From Limosilactobacillus pontis (lineage in GTDB: Bacteria; Bacillota; Bacilli; Lactobacillales; Lactobacillaceae): a stretch of DNA of 64,000 nucleotides. Numbering within the stretch: position 1 is the stretch's first letter; each line of letters begins with the position of its first letter. Shown piece after piece: positions 8,220-16,051 of this stretch. Location: positions 1-64,000 of the forward strand of contig NZ_PNFV01000005.1 of the NCBI RefSeq assembly GCF_002940945.1, given 5' to 3'. The notes under the pieces were generated by a model. The model saw only the letters and a program-made list of their open reading frames with translations, had not been told where the DNA came from and made no database searches. A program made the position numbers and the translations under genes.

Positions 8220-9074
8220 ATGTACCGCATAAAGAAAAAAATTTGGCACATTGTCTTCGGGATTGTGGCCCTGCTCGTTGTCGGTGGCGTAATCCAAAAG
8301 CCGACCGAGGGGGATGCCTCCCTGGGACAGGGAATCCAACGTTTCATGACGTGGGGAAAGAACAATTCGGCCCGGTCCGGTCACTACGGCCACCAGCAGC
8401 AGGAACCGCCAACCGAGCAGCAGGCAGCGGTGGTTCTGACCCCAGCCGTGCGGCAGCAGTTGGGCAACAGTATTGTCTGGAATGGTCACGGGGCCTTCAT
8501 CATCAATCACAACCAGGCCGACCTGAACACCAACATTAGCAGCGCACCCTACGCGGTCAACCAGTTGGACAGTCAGGGACGAGCTTGGCGGGGGGACGCC
8601 TGGCTGAATAAGACAACCCGTCAGTACCAGAACCGGGCCGCAACCGGAAACGGGGCAACCGACTGGAAACCCGCTGGCTTCTTGCAGGCCCATAACCTGA
8701 CCGGGGGTTATAACCACGCCTATGACCGTGGCCACCTGCTCGGTTACGCGTTGGTCGGCGGGATCCGGGGCTTCGATGCCTCTGAGTCCAACCCCAAGAA
8801 CATCGCCACCCAGACCGCTTGGGCTAACGAGGCACGAAGCAGTACTTCGACCGGACAGAATTACTACGAGGGGATCGTTCGCAAGGCCCTTGACCAGGGC
8901 AAGCAGGTTCGTTATCGGGTCACCGATATTTATAGCGGTGATAGTATTGTACCGGCCGGCGCCCACATTCAGGCCCAGTCTAAGGACGGTAGTGTGAACT
9001 TTAACGTATTCGTGCCAAACGTGCAGAAAAACATCGATATAAACTACGCTAATGGGGCAGTTAAACAACGGTGA
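8220..9074 (+). CDS. Exported DNA/RNA non-specific endonuclease (NUC/EndA type)
   Basis: A signal-anchored nuclease of about 284 residues. Residues 5-27 form a basic-hydrophobic membrane segment. A Gly/Gln-rich linker follows. The ββα-metal NUC domain carries the catalytic motif DRGHLLGY near residues 169-176 and a metal-binding Asn-rich stretch (ESNPKNIATQTAWANEA). It would degrade extracellular nucleic acid for nutrition or uptake. The ATG at 8220 is chosen because AAGAGGG precedes it; an upstream in-frame ATG (8187) overlaps a likely -10 box TACAAT at 8183-8188. A second homologue lies at 26042-27007. Confidence 0.87.
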   Translation: MYRIKKKIWHIVFGIVALLVVGGVIQKPTEGDASLGQGIQRFMTWGKNNSARSGHYGHQQQEPPTEQQAAVVLTPAVRQQLGNSIVWNGHGAFIINHNQADLNTNISSAPYAVNQLDSQGRAWRGDAWLNKTTRQYQNRAATGNGATDWKPAGFLQAHNLTGGYNHAYDRGHLLGYALVGGIRGFDASESNPKNIATQTAWANEARSSTSTGQNYYEGIVRKALDQGKQVRYRVTDIYSGDSIVPAGAHIQAQSKDGSVNFNVFVPNVQKNIDINYANGAVKQR

Positions 9075-9123
9075 TGTAAGTGCTGATGTGACGGCATTTA
9101 TACCGCCTTTTTATTTGGGGCGA

Positions 9124-9151
9124 AATCACAGCTATTACGTGCGACTGTGAT
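9124..9151. repeat. Inverted repeat ATCACAG-N14-CTGTGAT
   Basis: A perfect 7-bp inverted repeat in the 200-base gap between the nuclease and the ArsR-rhodanese gene. It could be an operator or a weak hairpin; no function is assigned. Confidence 0.4.
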
Positions 9152-9206
9152 GTAACTCGTGACCTGTACACAAAAAATGTCATCTCCTTAATTATAATAA
9201 GCGAGG

Positions 9207-9253
9207 TTGACACTATATCTCTTAACTATTAAATTAATAAGTAAAATAGTTAA
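9207..9253 (+). promoter_or_regulatory. Promoter with ArsR-type operator of the ArsR-rhodanese gene
   Basis: A consensus -35 TTGACA (9207-9212) and a -10 near TTAAAT (9229-9234) are overlapped by the inverted repeat TTAACTATT (9222-9230) and AATAGTTAA (9245-9253). The half-sites ACTATT/AATAGT start 20 bases apart, exactly as in the msrB operator. Auto-repression is inferred. Confidence 0.65.
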
Positions 9254-9274
9254 ATTTTTGAGAGAAGGTTTATT

Positions 9275-9907
9275 GTGATTAAACAAGACGAAAACAAGCA
9301 ACGTTTATTTACTATGTTAGCCAATATGAATAAGGGGCTCTCAAGCGATAAAAGACTAGAAATACTGTATTTGCTTATGCAGGCACCCAAAACTGTCGAA
9401 ATGATTGCTCAAGAAATTAATGCAAGTACGGCAAATACCTCACGACATCTGCAGGTACTTAGGCAGAGCCACTTTGTTAAAACCACCAAGAGGGGAAATC
9501 ATATCATATATAGTTTGGCGGATAATGACATTGCAACTCTAATTAATCTATTAATTCATATTGGTGAGAATAATTTAGCAGAGTTTAGAAGCCTTCAAGA
9601 ACAAGCAAACAATGATCATAACGTTGAAATGATTTCCCTGGTTCAGGCTAAAAAGCATGCTGGTAATTACTTGATTTTAGACGTTAGACCCCAAGACGAA
9701 TATAGTTTTGGTCACGTCGATGGTGCTATGAATATTCCATATAATATTTTGAATAAAAATCTATCTAAGCTCCCTAAAGATAGACCAATTATTGTTTACT
9801 GCCGCGGGAAAATGTGTGGTATAACCAACCAGGCAACACAGTTTCTAAACCAAAACGGCTTTAATGCAGTAAGTCTCAATAATACATGGCAGGAATGGAA
9901 AGAATAA
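9275..9907 (+). CDS. ArsR-type winged-helix regulator fused to a rhodanese domain
   Basis: A two-domain cytoplasmic regulator of 210 residues. Residues about 10-95 form an ArsR winged helix (ASTANTSRHLQVLRQ is the recognition helix). Residues about 118-208 form a rhodanese domain with the active-site loop VYCRGKMCG, catalytic Cys176 and a second Cys181. Such fusions are thought to sense sulfane sulfur or oxidants through the rhodanese Cys and release DNA. GTG start, with GAGAGAAGG upstream. Its own promoter carries an operator identical in half-site and spacing to that ahead of msrBA, suggesting it controls methionine sulfoxide repair. AT-richer than its neighbours, so possibly acquired. Confidence 0.85.
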   Translation: MIKQDENKQRLFTMLANMNKGLSSDKRLEILYLLMQAPKTVEMIAQEINASTANTSRHLQVLRQSHFVKTTKRGNHIIYSLADNDIATLINLLIHIGENNLAEFRSLQEQANNDHNVEMISLVQAKKHAGNYLILDVRPQDEYSFGHVDGAMNIPYNILNKNLSKLPKDRPIIVYCRGKMCGITNQATQFLNQNGFNAVSLNNTWQEWKE

Positions 9908-9948
9908 GAGAGCATTTATGATTTTGTCCTCATGCCCCCGCTAAGCAT

Positions 9949-9983
9949 AAATGGCCTCCAGCGTTCAACGCTGGAGGCCATTT
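9949..9983 (+). terminator. Terminator after the ArsR-rhodanese gene
   Basis: A perfect 15-bp stem AAATGGCCTCCAGCG/CGCTGGAGGCCATTT with a 5-base loop. The T-tail is short. A closely related hairpin occurs at 14238-14290. Confidence 0.75.
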
Positions 9984-10042
9984 GTGTACTGCACTGTTTG
10001 TACTTAATCAAGGTAACAGTAATTATATTAGGGTGTTTTTAG

Positions 10043-10103
10043 TTGACTTTACCGCAAAACTACATTACTATTTAATCAATTAATTAAATAGTAATGTAGT
10101 TTT
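10043..10103 (+). promoter_or_regulatory. Promoter and 21-bp palindromic operator of msrBA
   Basis: A -35 TTGACT (10043-10048) and -10 TACTAT (10066-10071), 17 bases apart, are embedded in a perfect inverted repeat with 21-bp arms (10056-10076 and 10083-10103). Within it, ACTATT (10067-10072) and AATAGT (10087-10092) have the same spacing as the site at the ArsR-rhodanese promoter. Confidence 0.7.
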
Positions 10104-10178
10104 AAAGGAGGTGATCACGTAATTAACTAAAGGATTTTGCTAATAATACAAAATCTAGTTAATAAGGAGGGCTTTAGG

Positions 10179-10607
10179 ATGGAAAAAAGAAAATTACCAA
10201 ATTTATCACATTTGACTCCCAAACAATATGCTGTAACACAAAAAGCCGCTACTGAACGGCCCTTTTCAGGTAAATATGATAATTTTTATGAAAAGGGCAT
10301 ATACGTAGATGTTGTTTCTGGTGAACCGCTCTTCTCTAGCGAAGACAAGTATGACGCTGGCTGTGGTTAGCCGTCCTTTACGAAACCAATTAAACAATTA
10401 TCATATCGAACTGACCATACTTGGATTATGGAACGGACTGAAGTACGAAGCCCAGAAGCGGATTCCCATCTAGGTCATGTCTTTAACGATGGTCCCGTTG
10501 CCCAGGGCGGTTTAAGATTTTGTATCAATTCTGCTGCATTGAGTTTTATTTCCTATGATCAATTAGAAAAGAAAGGTTATGGCGAATATAAAACTCTTTT
10601 TAAATAG
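10179..10607 (+). pseudogene. msrB: Peptide-methionine (R)-S-oxide reductase, interrupted by an amber codon
   Basis: The frame from ATG 10179 (AAGGAGGG 8 bases upstream) encodes a complete 142-codon MsrB, which reduces methionine-R-sulfoxide in proteins. Codon 64 (10368-10370) is TAG where the family has an invariant Trp in GCGWPSF; a single G-to-A change from TGG would produce it. The second half is intact (DSHLGHVFNDGP, catalytic Cys in RFCIN near codon 115). Without suppression only a 63-residue fragment is made, lacking the catalytic Cys. The zinc Cys pairs of some MsrB are absent here (VVSGEP), as in other lactobacilli. It overlaps nothing and is followed 13 bases later by msrA. Confidence 0.85.
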
Positions 10608-10620
10608 AGGTGACAGATGT

Positions 10621-11145
10621 ATGAGCGCAAAAGTATCTACTGCTATTTTTGCAGGCGGTTGTTTCTGGTGCATGGTTAAACCCTTTGATACTCTTCCAGG
10701 AATTAAAAGTGTTATTAGTGGTTATACCGGTGGCCATATTAAAAATCCAACCTATGAACAGGTTTGTTCTGGAACGACGGGCCATACAGAAGCAGTTGAA
10801 ATAACCTATGATCCATCGGAAATGCCTTATCACGAACTACTGAAATATTATTGGCAGGTTACAGATCCTACCGATGCGATGGGGCAATTTCAAGATCGTG
10901 GCGATCAGTACCGACCAGTAATTTACTACAATTCACCAGAGCAAAAAGCGGAAGCAGAACGTTCAAAAAAAGAATTGGCATCAAGTGGACGGTTTACAGA
11001 CCCAATCGTAACAACGATTGAACCCGCACAACCATTCTATCCGGCTGAAGAATATCACCAAGATTTTTATAAAAAGAATCCTTTCCGCTATATGATTGAA
11101 GAAATCGGCGGAAGAGCTGAATTTATAAAAAAACATTGGAAATAG
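10621..11145 (+). CDS. msrA: Peptide-methionine (S)-S-oxide reductase
   Basis: MsrA reduces methionine-S-sulfoxide in oxidised proteins, using thioredoxin. The length (174 residues) is typical. The catalytic Cys14 lies in GGCFWC, and the GYTGG, TGHTEAV and [10 protein letters not shown] blocks are all present. ATG 10621 is preferred (GAGGTGA 8 bases upstream); the frame extends upstream into msrB without a better start. It is the second gene of the msrBA unit behind the palindromic operator, so it should be co-regulated with the ArsR-rhodanese protein. It is intact, in contrast to msrB. Confidence 0.95.
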   Translation: MSAKVSTAIFAGGCFWCMVKPFDTLPGIKSVISGYTGGHIKNPTYEQVCSGTTGHTEAVEITYDPSEMPYHELLKYYWQVTDPTDAMGQFQDRGDQYRPVIYYNSPEQKAEAERSKKELASSGRFTDPIVTTIEPAQPFYPAEEYHQDFYKKNPFRYMIEEIGGRAEFIKKHWK

Positions 11146-11172
11146 CTTGAATTCATAATGGAGGAATTGATC

Positions 11173-11661
11173 ATGACTGACTTAACTACAAAATTATTTT
11201 TAGATGTAAAGAAGTTTGAAACATACCAAAATCTATTAAAGAAGAATGTTCATCTTCAATCACAAAGCATTATCTCCTCACCTGATTTTCCAAATAAACA
11301 TATCTACAATAAGCTGTTAAGAACTCTTGATAAAAATAGCAACGAGGTTACCAGTGCCGACTTGCTAAATAAGTACAATTTCCGAATGAGTGAAATTCAA
11401 GATGGTATCAAGGCTCTCTTGTCAGCAAATCTCATTTCAAAAGAAGACCTTTCTAATACCGAATGCAAAATTATCCTTACTAAGGAAGGAATAGCAGCAG
11501 CTAACCAACTAGCCAAACGAAGTGAGAAAATTGCCGAGGAAGCTTATGGTATTCTTAGCCAAGAAGAACAGCAGCAACTGGATAACTTGATTTTAAAGCT
11601 TACTGAAGATTACAAGCACCGTTCAGTTAACTACAGTGCTCTGGCTGACTTAAATAACTAG
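11173..11661 (+). CDS. MarR-like winged-helix protein
   Basis: A 162-residue cytoplasmic protein. Its central part (about 50-120) reads as a winged helix (VTSADLLNKYNFRMSEIQDGIKALL followed by a wing with ILTKEG). The C-terminal helix LSQEEQQQLDNLILKLTEDY is typical of MarR dimerisation helices. It has no Cys in an obvious sensor position apart from Cys in NTECKI. GGAGG precedes ATG 11173. It lies 27 bases after msrA and probably belongs to the same transcript, perhaps as a redox-responsive regulator. Family assignment is moderately sure; targets are unknown. Confidence 0.65.
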   Translation: MTDLTTKLFLDVKKFETYQNLLKKNVHLQSQSIISSPDFPNKHIYNKLLRTLDKNSNEVTSADLLNKYNFRMSEIQDGIKALLSANLISKEDLSNTECKIILTKEGIAAANQLAKRSEKIAEEAYGILSQEEQQQLDNLILKLTEDYKHRSVNYSALADLNN

Positions 11662-11731
11662 TATTCTTGTAAATAACTGCCTAATATCTCACACTGTCAC
11701 TATAACTGATCGATGTTAGTTAATTTTGCTA

Positions 11732-11762
11732 AAGAGTCCAACGTTTTGCTGGGCTCTTTTTT
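11732..11762 (+). terminator. Terminator of the msrBA-marR unit
   Basis: Stem AAGAGTCCA/TGGGCTCTT (one mismatch) with a T6 tail. Confidence 0.85.
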
Positions 11763-11888
11763 GAGGTGAGACACCTAATCCGGCCCCTTCGAAAGGAGAA
11801 ATCGTTACATTAAGTAACTTGCAAAATCCGGTAAAATCAACGAAAATAGGCTATAAGTATACTAGAATTTTTGTAAAGGATAACGTTT

Positions 11889-14207
11889 ATGGTTAATGAT
11901 CCAAGCTTAAATAAGATTCATATTGTATTCAACGGCCAGGAGACACCGCCAATGAAGGTTAGTCAGCTATTTGATGCCCACCGGTTCAACCAGCTGACGG
12001 CGATCACGAGCGGCGTTACCGCTGACTTCTTCAACCAGTACCTTAGTAATTTCATCAAGGTGGAGATCGCCCTGCGGACACCCGTGGTCAGTGATGCTAA
12101 GACAGCCGACGAGGTGATTACCAAGGAGGCCCTGGCCAATGCCTTGCTTGCCGTCGCCAACAAGCGGCCGGCCAAGCTCTTTGAAGGCCTGACCAGCAGC
12201 AACCAGGCCAACGTACTTAACGGCCTATTTACGGTTGAACTGTCGCCCGTTCAGGCCTTGCACTCGCGCTTCTACCTGCTGAGCAACCATGAAACCCACG
12301 ATACCCGAGTCATTCTCGGTAGTTTCGATCTGACTGCTGATGCCTTTGACAAGGACCGTAACCAGTTCGAGGAGGTACTCGTTTTTGATAATGATATTCG
12401 CCTCTTCCAGAACCTCAGTGAACACTTCAAGAAGGACATTAAGCCAATCCTGCGGCCATACTTTACCGATAACCTGCTGAAGGCAGCCCAGACCCAATTG
12501 GATGAGGGGGCCAAGGACCAGAGTGATAGTCAGGTGGTGATCCTGGATAACGACACCACCGATCAGATTGCGGCGGCCGACATGACCGATATCATCAGCC
12601 ACGATGTTCAAAAGCAGATGGATGCTAAGGTCATCCCGACAACGACTACCAATGCCATGCGTGAGGTAACGACGAATCGATCCCAGACCAAGGAGGCAAT
12701 TGCCCGCGACGTCAAGCAGCATGACACTATCTACAACCTACAGAAGACCGCCGTTTCACCCCGGGCAGCCAAGCCGAAGATCAAGAGCCGTGAGAAGATC
12801 TACCAGCAGGTTCAACAGGCCTTGATCAGCGGGATGACGCCTCAGCAGCGCCAGGCCGAAAAGAAATACACGACCTTCCTTTACGATCGACCAATGGAGC
12901 GGAACCTGGTCCGCAACAACAGTGGTCTCTACGTACCAAACGACGCCGGAACGCACCCGATCCCGTTTGGCAAACTCGCAACGACTAGTCAAATCCGCGA
13001 CAGTCTGCGGAGCATCGACGCGGTGATGAAGGGTTACCAGAAGTTCGTCGTCGACTACACCGACGATTACGGCAAGCGTTTCTACGAGGCGATCCTTTAC
13101 AGCTTTACCGCGCCATTCCTATGGGAGATTCGGCAGAAGGCCAGCTTGAACCCCGAAGACGGTAATGACGTGCCGAACTTCCTGGTATTGGGGGCAACGG
13201 CCGGCTCCGGGAAGTCGACCCTCCTGCGGATCATCAACCAATTGACTTGGAACACTGACCGGTCCTTGATTGACTTTGGAACGATCTACCCGACCGAAAC
13301 CGCCCAGAAGAAGGCGAAGACGGTCGAGGCGATCGAGCATTACATGAAGCAGGGGAGTTCTTATCCGATCCTGCTTGATGAGATCGAACCTTACTTCTTC
13401 CAGCAAGACCAGTACAGTCGGCACCTGGTCGTCGACACGATGAACGAGCTGGTCAATGATCCGCACGCTATTGCTCCGCTGATCGGGACGACCAACTACG
13501 ATTCCGGCTTTACCATGCTGCGGGAGACCGCTCGGCGGACTTACTACCTGCAGATTGACAAGGTCATCGATGCACAGCTTAAGGGTGAAGCCAATAAGTA
13601 CATCTACAACGTTCGTCAAACATTGAATAACACCTTATTCAAGGACTTTGTAATGCGGATGGCCAACCTGCTGGAAGACGATGAGACGCCGTGGCGTGAC
13701 TTCAATACCACCAATGGCCGGCTCGATTTTCTGTCCAACACTCGAAAGATCTTCCGCGATTACTACCAGATGGCCGGGATCGAGATACCACCGTACTTTG
13801 CTGACCAAATCTGCGACGACTTTCAGGAGAGCTCCCGGAATAGTTGGGCCAAGCTCTACATCACCCAAATGGATGACTTCAAATACCGTCAGGCTGACAA
13901 CAGCCTGCTCTTTGATATTTCAAAGCTTAACACCTTCAACGGCTTTACTGCCGACAGCATTGAAAAATACCGTAACGCCCTGCCGATTGAACTCTGTGTC
14001 GACGGGATCAATGGTAAGCGGGGGAAGTTTGTTGAGATCAAGGCTCCGGACTTCTTCAAGTGGATCGGGGAGCGTAACCCATACGCCACACCAGAATCGA
14101 CACACAGTGAATCGTCCCATTCGATCGACAATTCCAAGCTGCCACCTTCGGCAATCACCACTGAAAAGCCGAAGAAAAAGGGCTTCTGGGCTCGACTATT
14201 CGGCTAG
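11889..14207 (+). CDS. PLD-like domain fused to AAA+ ATPase, unknown function
   Basis: A 772-residue soluble protein not recognised as a named family. Residues about 1-170 look like a phospholipase-D-type nuclease fold: HSRFYLL (125-131) sits where HxKxxx is expected, followed by GSFDLT (144-149) and NQFEEV (158-163). The catalytic Lys is replaced by Arg and the GSxN Asn by Asp. Residues about 190-330 form a variable linker. The AAA+ core has Walker A GATAGSGKST (about 435-444), Walker B ILLDEIE (about 495-500), a sensor-1 GTTNYDS (about 534) and an Arg-rich RETARRTYY. The C-terminus is KKKGFWARLFG. AAAGGA precedes the start. Base composition is like that of the core genome. It could be a DNA-processing or defence protein; no partner gene is adjacent. 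Confidence 0.75.
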   Translation: MVNDPSLNKIHIVFNGQETPPMKVSQLFDAHRFNQLTAITSGVTADFFNQYLSNFIKVEIALRTPVVSDAKTADEVITKEALANALLAVANKRPAKLFEGLTSSNQANVLNGLFTVELSPVQALHSRFYLLSNHETHDTRVILGSFDLTADAFDKDRNQFEEVLVFDNDIRLFQNLSEHFKKDIKPILRPYFTDNLLKAAQTQLDEGAKDQSDSQVVILDNDTTDQIAAADMTDIISHDVQKQMDAKVIPTTTTNAMREVTTNRSQTKEAIARDVKQHDTIYNLQKTAVSPRAAKPKIKSREKIYQQVQQALISGMTPQQRQAEKKYTTFLYDRPMERNLVRNNSGLYVPNDAGTHPIPFGKLATTSQIRDSLRSIDAVMKGYQKFVVDYTDDYGKRFYEAILYSFTAPFLWEIRQKASLNPEDGNDVPNFLVLGATAGSGKSTLLRIINQLTWNTDRSLIDFGTIYPTETAQKKAKTVEAIEHYMKQGSSYPILLDEIEPYFFQQDQYSRHLVVDTMNELVNDPHAIAPLIGTTNYDSGFTMLRETARRTYYLQIDKVIDAQLKGEANKYIYNVRQTLNNTLFKDFVMRMANLLEDDETPWRDFNTTNGRLDFLSNTRKIFRDYYQMAGIEIPPYFADQICDDFQESSRNSWAKLYITQMDDFKYRQADNSLLFDISKLNTFNGFTADSIEKYRNALPIELCVDGINGKRGKFVEIKAPDFFKWIGERNPYATPESTHSESSHSIDNSKLPPSAITTEKPKKKGFWARLFG

Positions 14208-14237
14208 TACTAAAAACTCCCTAATATCAGCGTAGTA

Positions 14238-14290
14238 CACGAAGGGTCTCCAGTGTTCAGAATAATCCGAACGCTGGAGGCCCTTTCGTG
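14238..14290 (+). terminator. Hairpin/terminator after the PLD-AAA+ gene
   Basis: A 21-bp imperfect stem starts CACGAAGGG and ends CCCTTTCGTG. It shares CGCTGGAGGCC with the hairpin at 9949-9983. There is no clear T-tail on either strand, so termination is likely but not certain. Confidence 0.6.
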
Positions 14291-14337
14291 CTTATATGGG
14301 GGTGAAACCAAACTAGCAAGCTAATCCTTACGCCCTT

Positions 14338-14829
14338 TTAATATGTTTTTCCGTAGATCAGCAGGTCATGAAACTTGCCATTCAGGTTAGCAACCTGGTG
14401 GAGTCGCCCCCAATGAGTAAAGCCGGCGGTAGCAAAGAGGTGCTGGCTAGCCTGGTTACCCTGATAGATATAAGCAACGATAGTCCTGATCGGTAACCGG
14501 GCCTGAACTTGCTGGTCAACCAGACTCAGGAAGCGGCGGCCAATCCCCTGGCCCTGAGCAGGTCGACCGACATAGATAGAAATCTCGGCAGTAAAACGGT
14601 AGGCGGGGTGCGGATAGAAGGGCTCTAAACCGCACCATGCCACTACTCGCTTGTCTTGTTCAGCTACCCAGAGCGGAAAGTCGTCGTTGAAAGCGGCCAA
14701 CCACTCCCGTCGGCTGGCCGGAGTGACTAGTTCGACCTCGTCGTTAATTGGCAGGTCGACCGACTCGTTGAAGATCGCCACGATAGCATGAAGGTCATCA
14801 GGTCGGGCCCGACGAAAGTTAATAGCCAT
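14338..14829 (-). CDS. GNAT N-acetyltransferase, phosphinothricin/methionine-sulfone acetyltransferase-like
   Basis: A 163-residue GNAT enzyme that transfers an acetyl group from acetyl-CoA. The N-terminus (INFRRARPDDLHAIVAIFNESV) matches the PAT/MddA subgroup. Motif A is GRPAQGQGIGRRF and motif B is NQASQHLFATAGFTHWG. ATG 14829 is chosen: GAGGAG precedes it by 8 bases, against a GTG start 9 bases upstream. The substrate is unknown; relatives detoxify methionine sulfoximine or sulfone. It is a single gene facing the PLD-AAA+ gene and divergent from the DUF915 hydrolase. Confidence 0.85.
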   Translation of the reverse strand: MAINFRRARPDDLHAIVAIFNESVDLPINDEVELVTPASRREWLAAFNDDFPLWVAEQDKRVVAWCGLEPFYPHPAYRFTAEISIYVGRPAQGQGIGRRFLSLVDQQVQARLPIRTIVAYIYQGNQASQHLFATAGFTHWGRLHQVANLNGKFHDLLIYGKTY

Positions 14830-14921
14830 TTTTACCACTCCTCAAAAAATTTCTTCAGTCAATCTAAACAAAATGCGCGATAATGAAAGTAGTAGTAACT
14901 TGATGGGTTGGGGATGATTGT

Positions 14922-15797
14922 TTGCAACGGTTAAAGAAAATCGCTAAGGTATTAGGATTTAGCCTGGGGGGACTTTGTCTTCTTCTCCTGCTTACCCAGG
15001 CGTTTCTGCTCCGGGGAACGCGGGGAAAGTCGATCAACCAGGCAAACGGGCCAAGGACGATCCGTTACTCGGAGATCCCAACCATTCTGATCCCGGGCTG
15101 GGGCGGCAATACCGTCACTTATAACCACATGATTAACCATTATCAGGACAAAAGTATCGCCCAAAAGGTGATGACCGTCTGGGTTTCACCCCGCAACCAT
15201 ATCCGGGTGAGCGGGAACTGGCATGGGCAGAAGAACGCCTTAATTCAAGTTCTCTTTGACTGGAACTATGATGCCTCCTTCCATCCCCAGGTCAGCCAGC
15301 TGCGTCATGTTCTCATCTATCTTAACCAACACTACGGGATTAAGCAAACTAACATCATCGCCCACTCGTGGGGCGGGACCGAATTCATGCACGCCTACAT
15401 GGGGTCTAAGCGTCTTCAACGGTATCTGCGGCTCAACAAGCTGATTTTCCTCGGCGTGCCGGTAGAAGAGAGCTTGAGTGATCGTCTGCCATATCACTAC
15501 CTGCTCATTCACCACTCCAAGGATAAGAACTTCCACCAGCTCCGCGTTCAGATGAAGGATTGGCAGCTGAACTACCCGATTACCATCTACAACCTGATGG
15601 GGTCCAAGGAGGGAAGCAGGCTAACTGATGGTGAAGTACCACATATCCAGTCTGAGATGCTGAAGGCCCTCATCCAGTCCCAGTCGATGATCAAGTACCA
15701 CCAGAAAATCTATGCCAACACGACCCACAGCCAGCTGCACAGCCGACCGATGATCCTGAAGGAGATTGAACAGATCCTGTGGGGAAAGGAGAACTAA
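14922..15797 (+). CDS. DUF915 alpha/beta hydrolase, membrane anchored
   Basis: A cell-surface serine hydrolase of the DUF915 family, 291 residues. An N-terminal transmembrane segment (about 10-30) is followed by an alpha/beta hydrolase fold with the oxyanion motif PGWGGN (about 59-63) and the nucleophile elbow AHSWGG (Ser149). A Thr-His motif near the end (NTTHSQLH) supplies the likely catalytic His. The start is TTG with a weak GGGGATG site. The substrate is unknown. Its stop overlaps the start of the next small gene, implying translational coupling. Confidence 0.85.
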   Translation: MQRLKKIAKVLGFSLGGLCLLLLLTQAFLLRGTRGKSINQANGPRTIRYSEIPTILIPGWGGNTVTYNHMINHYQDKSIAQKVMTVWVSPRNHIRVSGNWHGQKNALIQVLFDWNYDASFHPQVSQLRHVLIYLNQHYGIKQTNIIAHSWGGTEFMHAYMGSKRLQRYLRLNKLIFLGVPVEESLSDRLPYHYLLIHHSKDKNFHQLRVQMKDWQLNYPITIYNLMGSKEGSRLTDGEVPHIQSEMLKALIQSQSMIKYHQKIYANTTHSQLHSRPMILKEIEQILWGKEN

Positions 15798-15961
15798 TGA
15801 TGAAAAAAGAACATGGCCAGGTTACTGGCATCATCTGGCGGGGCCCCGCGGACCTCGCCGCCTATCAGCAACTTCGCGCTTACGCCGAACAACGCCAGCT
15901 GACAGTTTCGGCAGCGGCTAAAGAACTGGTCATTAAGGCCCTGAATAATGCAAAATCCTAA
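15797..15961 (+). CDS. Small protein, ribbon-helix-helix-like
   Basis: A small basic protein of 53-54 residues starting at ATG 15797 or 15800, with AAAGGAG 5 or 8 bases upstream. It overlaps the stop of the DUF915 gene. The middle (AAYQQLRAYAEQRQLTVSAAAKELVIKALNN) has the pattern of an Arc/MetJ-type helix pair (RAYAEQRQLTVSAAAKELV). It could be a small regulator co-expressed with the hydrolase. No family is firmly recognised. Confidence 0.6.
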   Translation: MMKKEHGQVTGIIWRGPADLAAYQQLRAYAEQRQLTVSAAAKELVIKALNNAKS

Positions 15962-15985
15962 TGCTCATCGATTAAAATTAATTAT

Positions 15986-16014
15986 TTTACATTGGAAATC
16001 ATTCTTACTAAAAT
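15986..16014 (+). promoter_or_regulatory. Promoter of the DUF3737-patB operon
   Basis: A -35 TTTACA (15986-15991) and a -10 TAAAAT (16009-16014) with 17-base spacing, 38 bases before the DUF3737 start. Confidence 0.6.
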
Positions 16015-16051
16015 ATAGTTATCAGCAATCAATGAAAGAGGGACGTATTTA

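Noticed and set aside
8202..9068. Long open frame (288 codons) on the minus strand opposite the nuclease
   Set aside because: It is the complement of a clear NUC-domain gene in a GC-rich region, has no ribosome site or recognisable motif, and its composition is that of a shadow frame.
10179..10607. Genetic recoding (TAG read as Trp or a special amino acid) to explain the msrB amber codon
   Set aside because: Several intact genes in the window end with TAG (for example msrA and the PLD-AAA+ gene), and there is no sign of a recoding element; TAG is not the selenocysteine codon.
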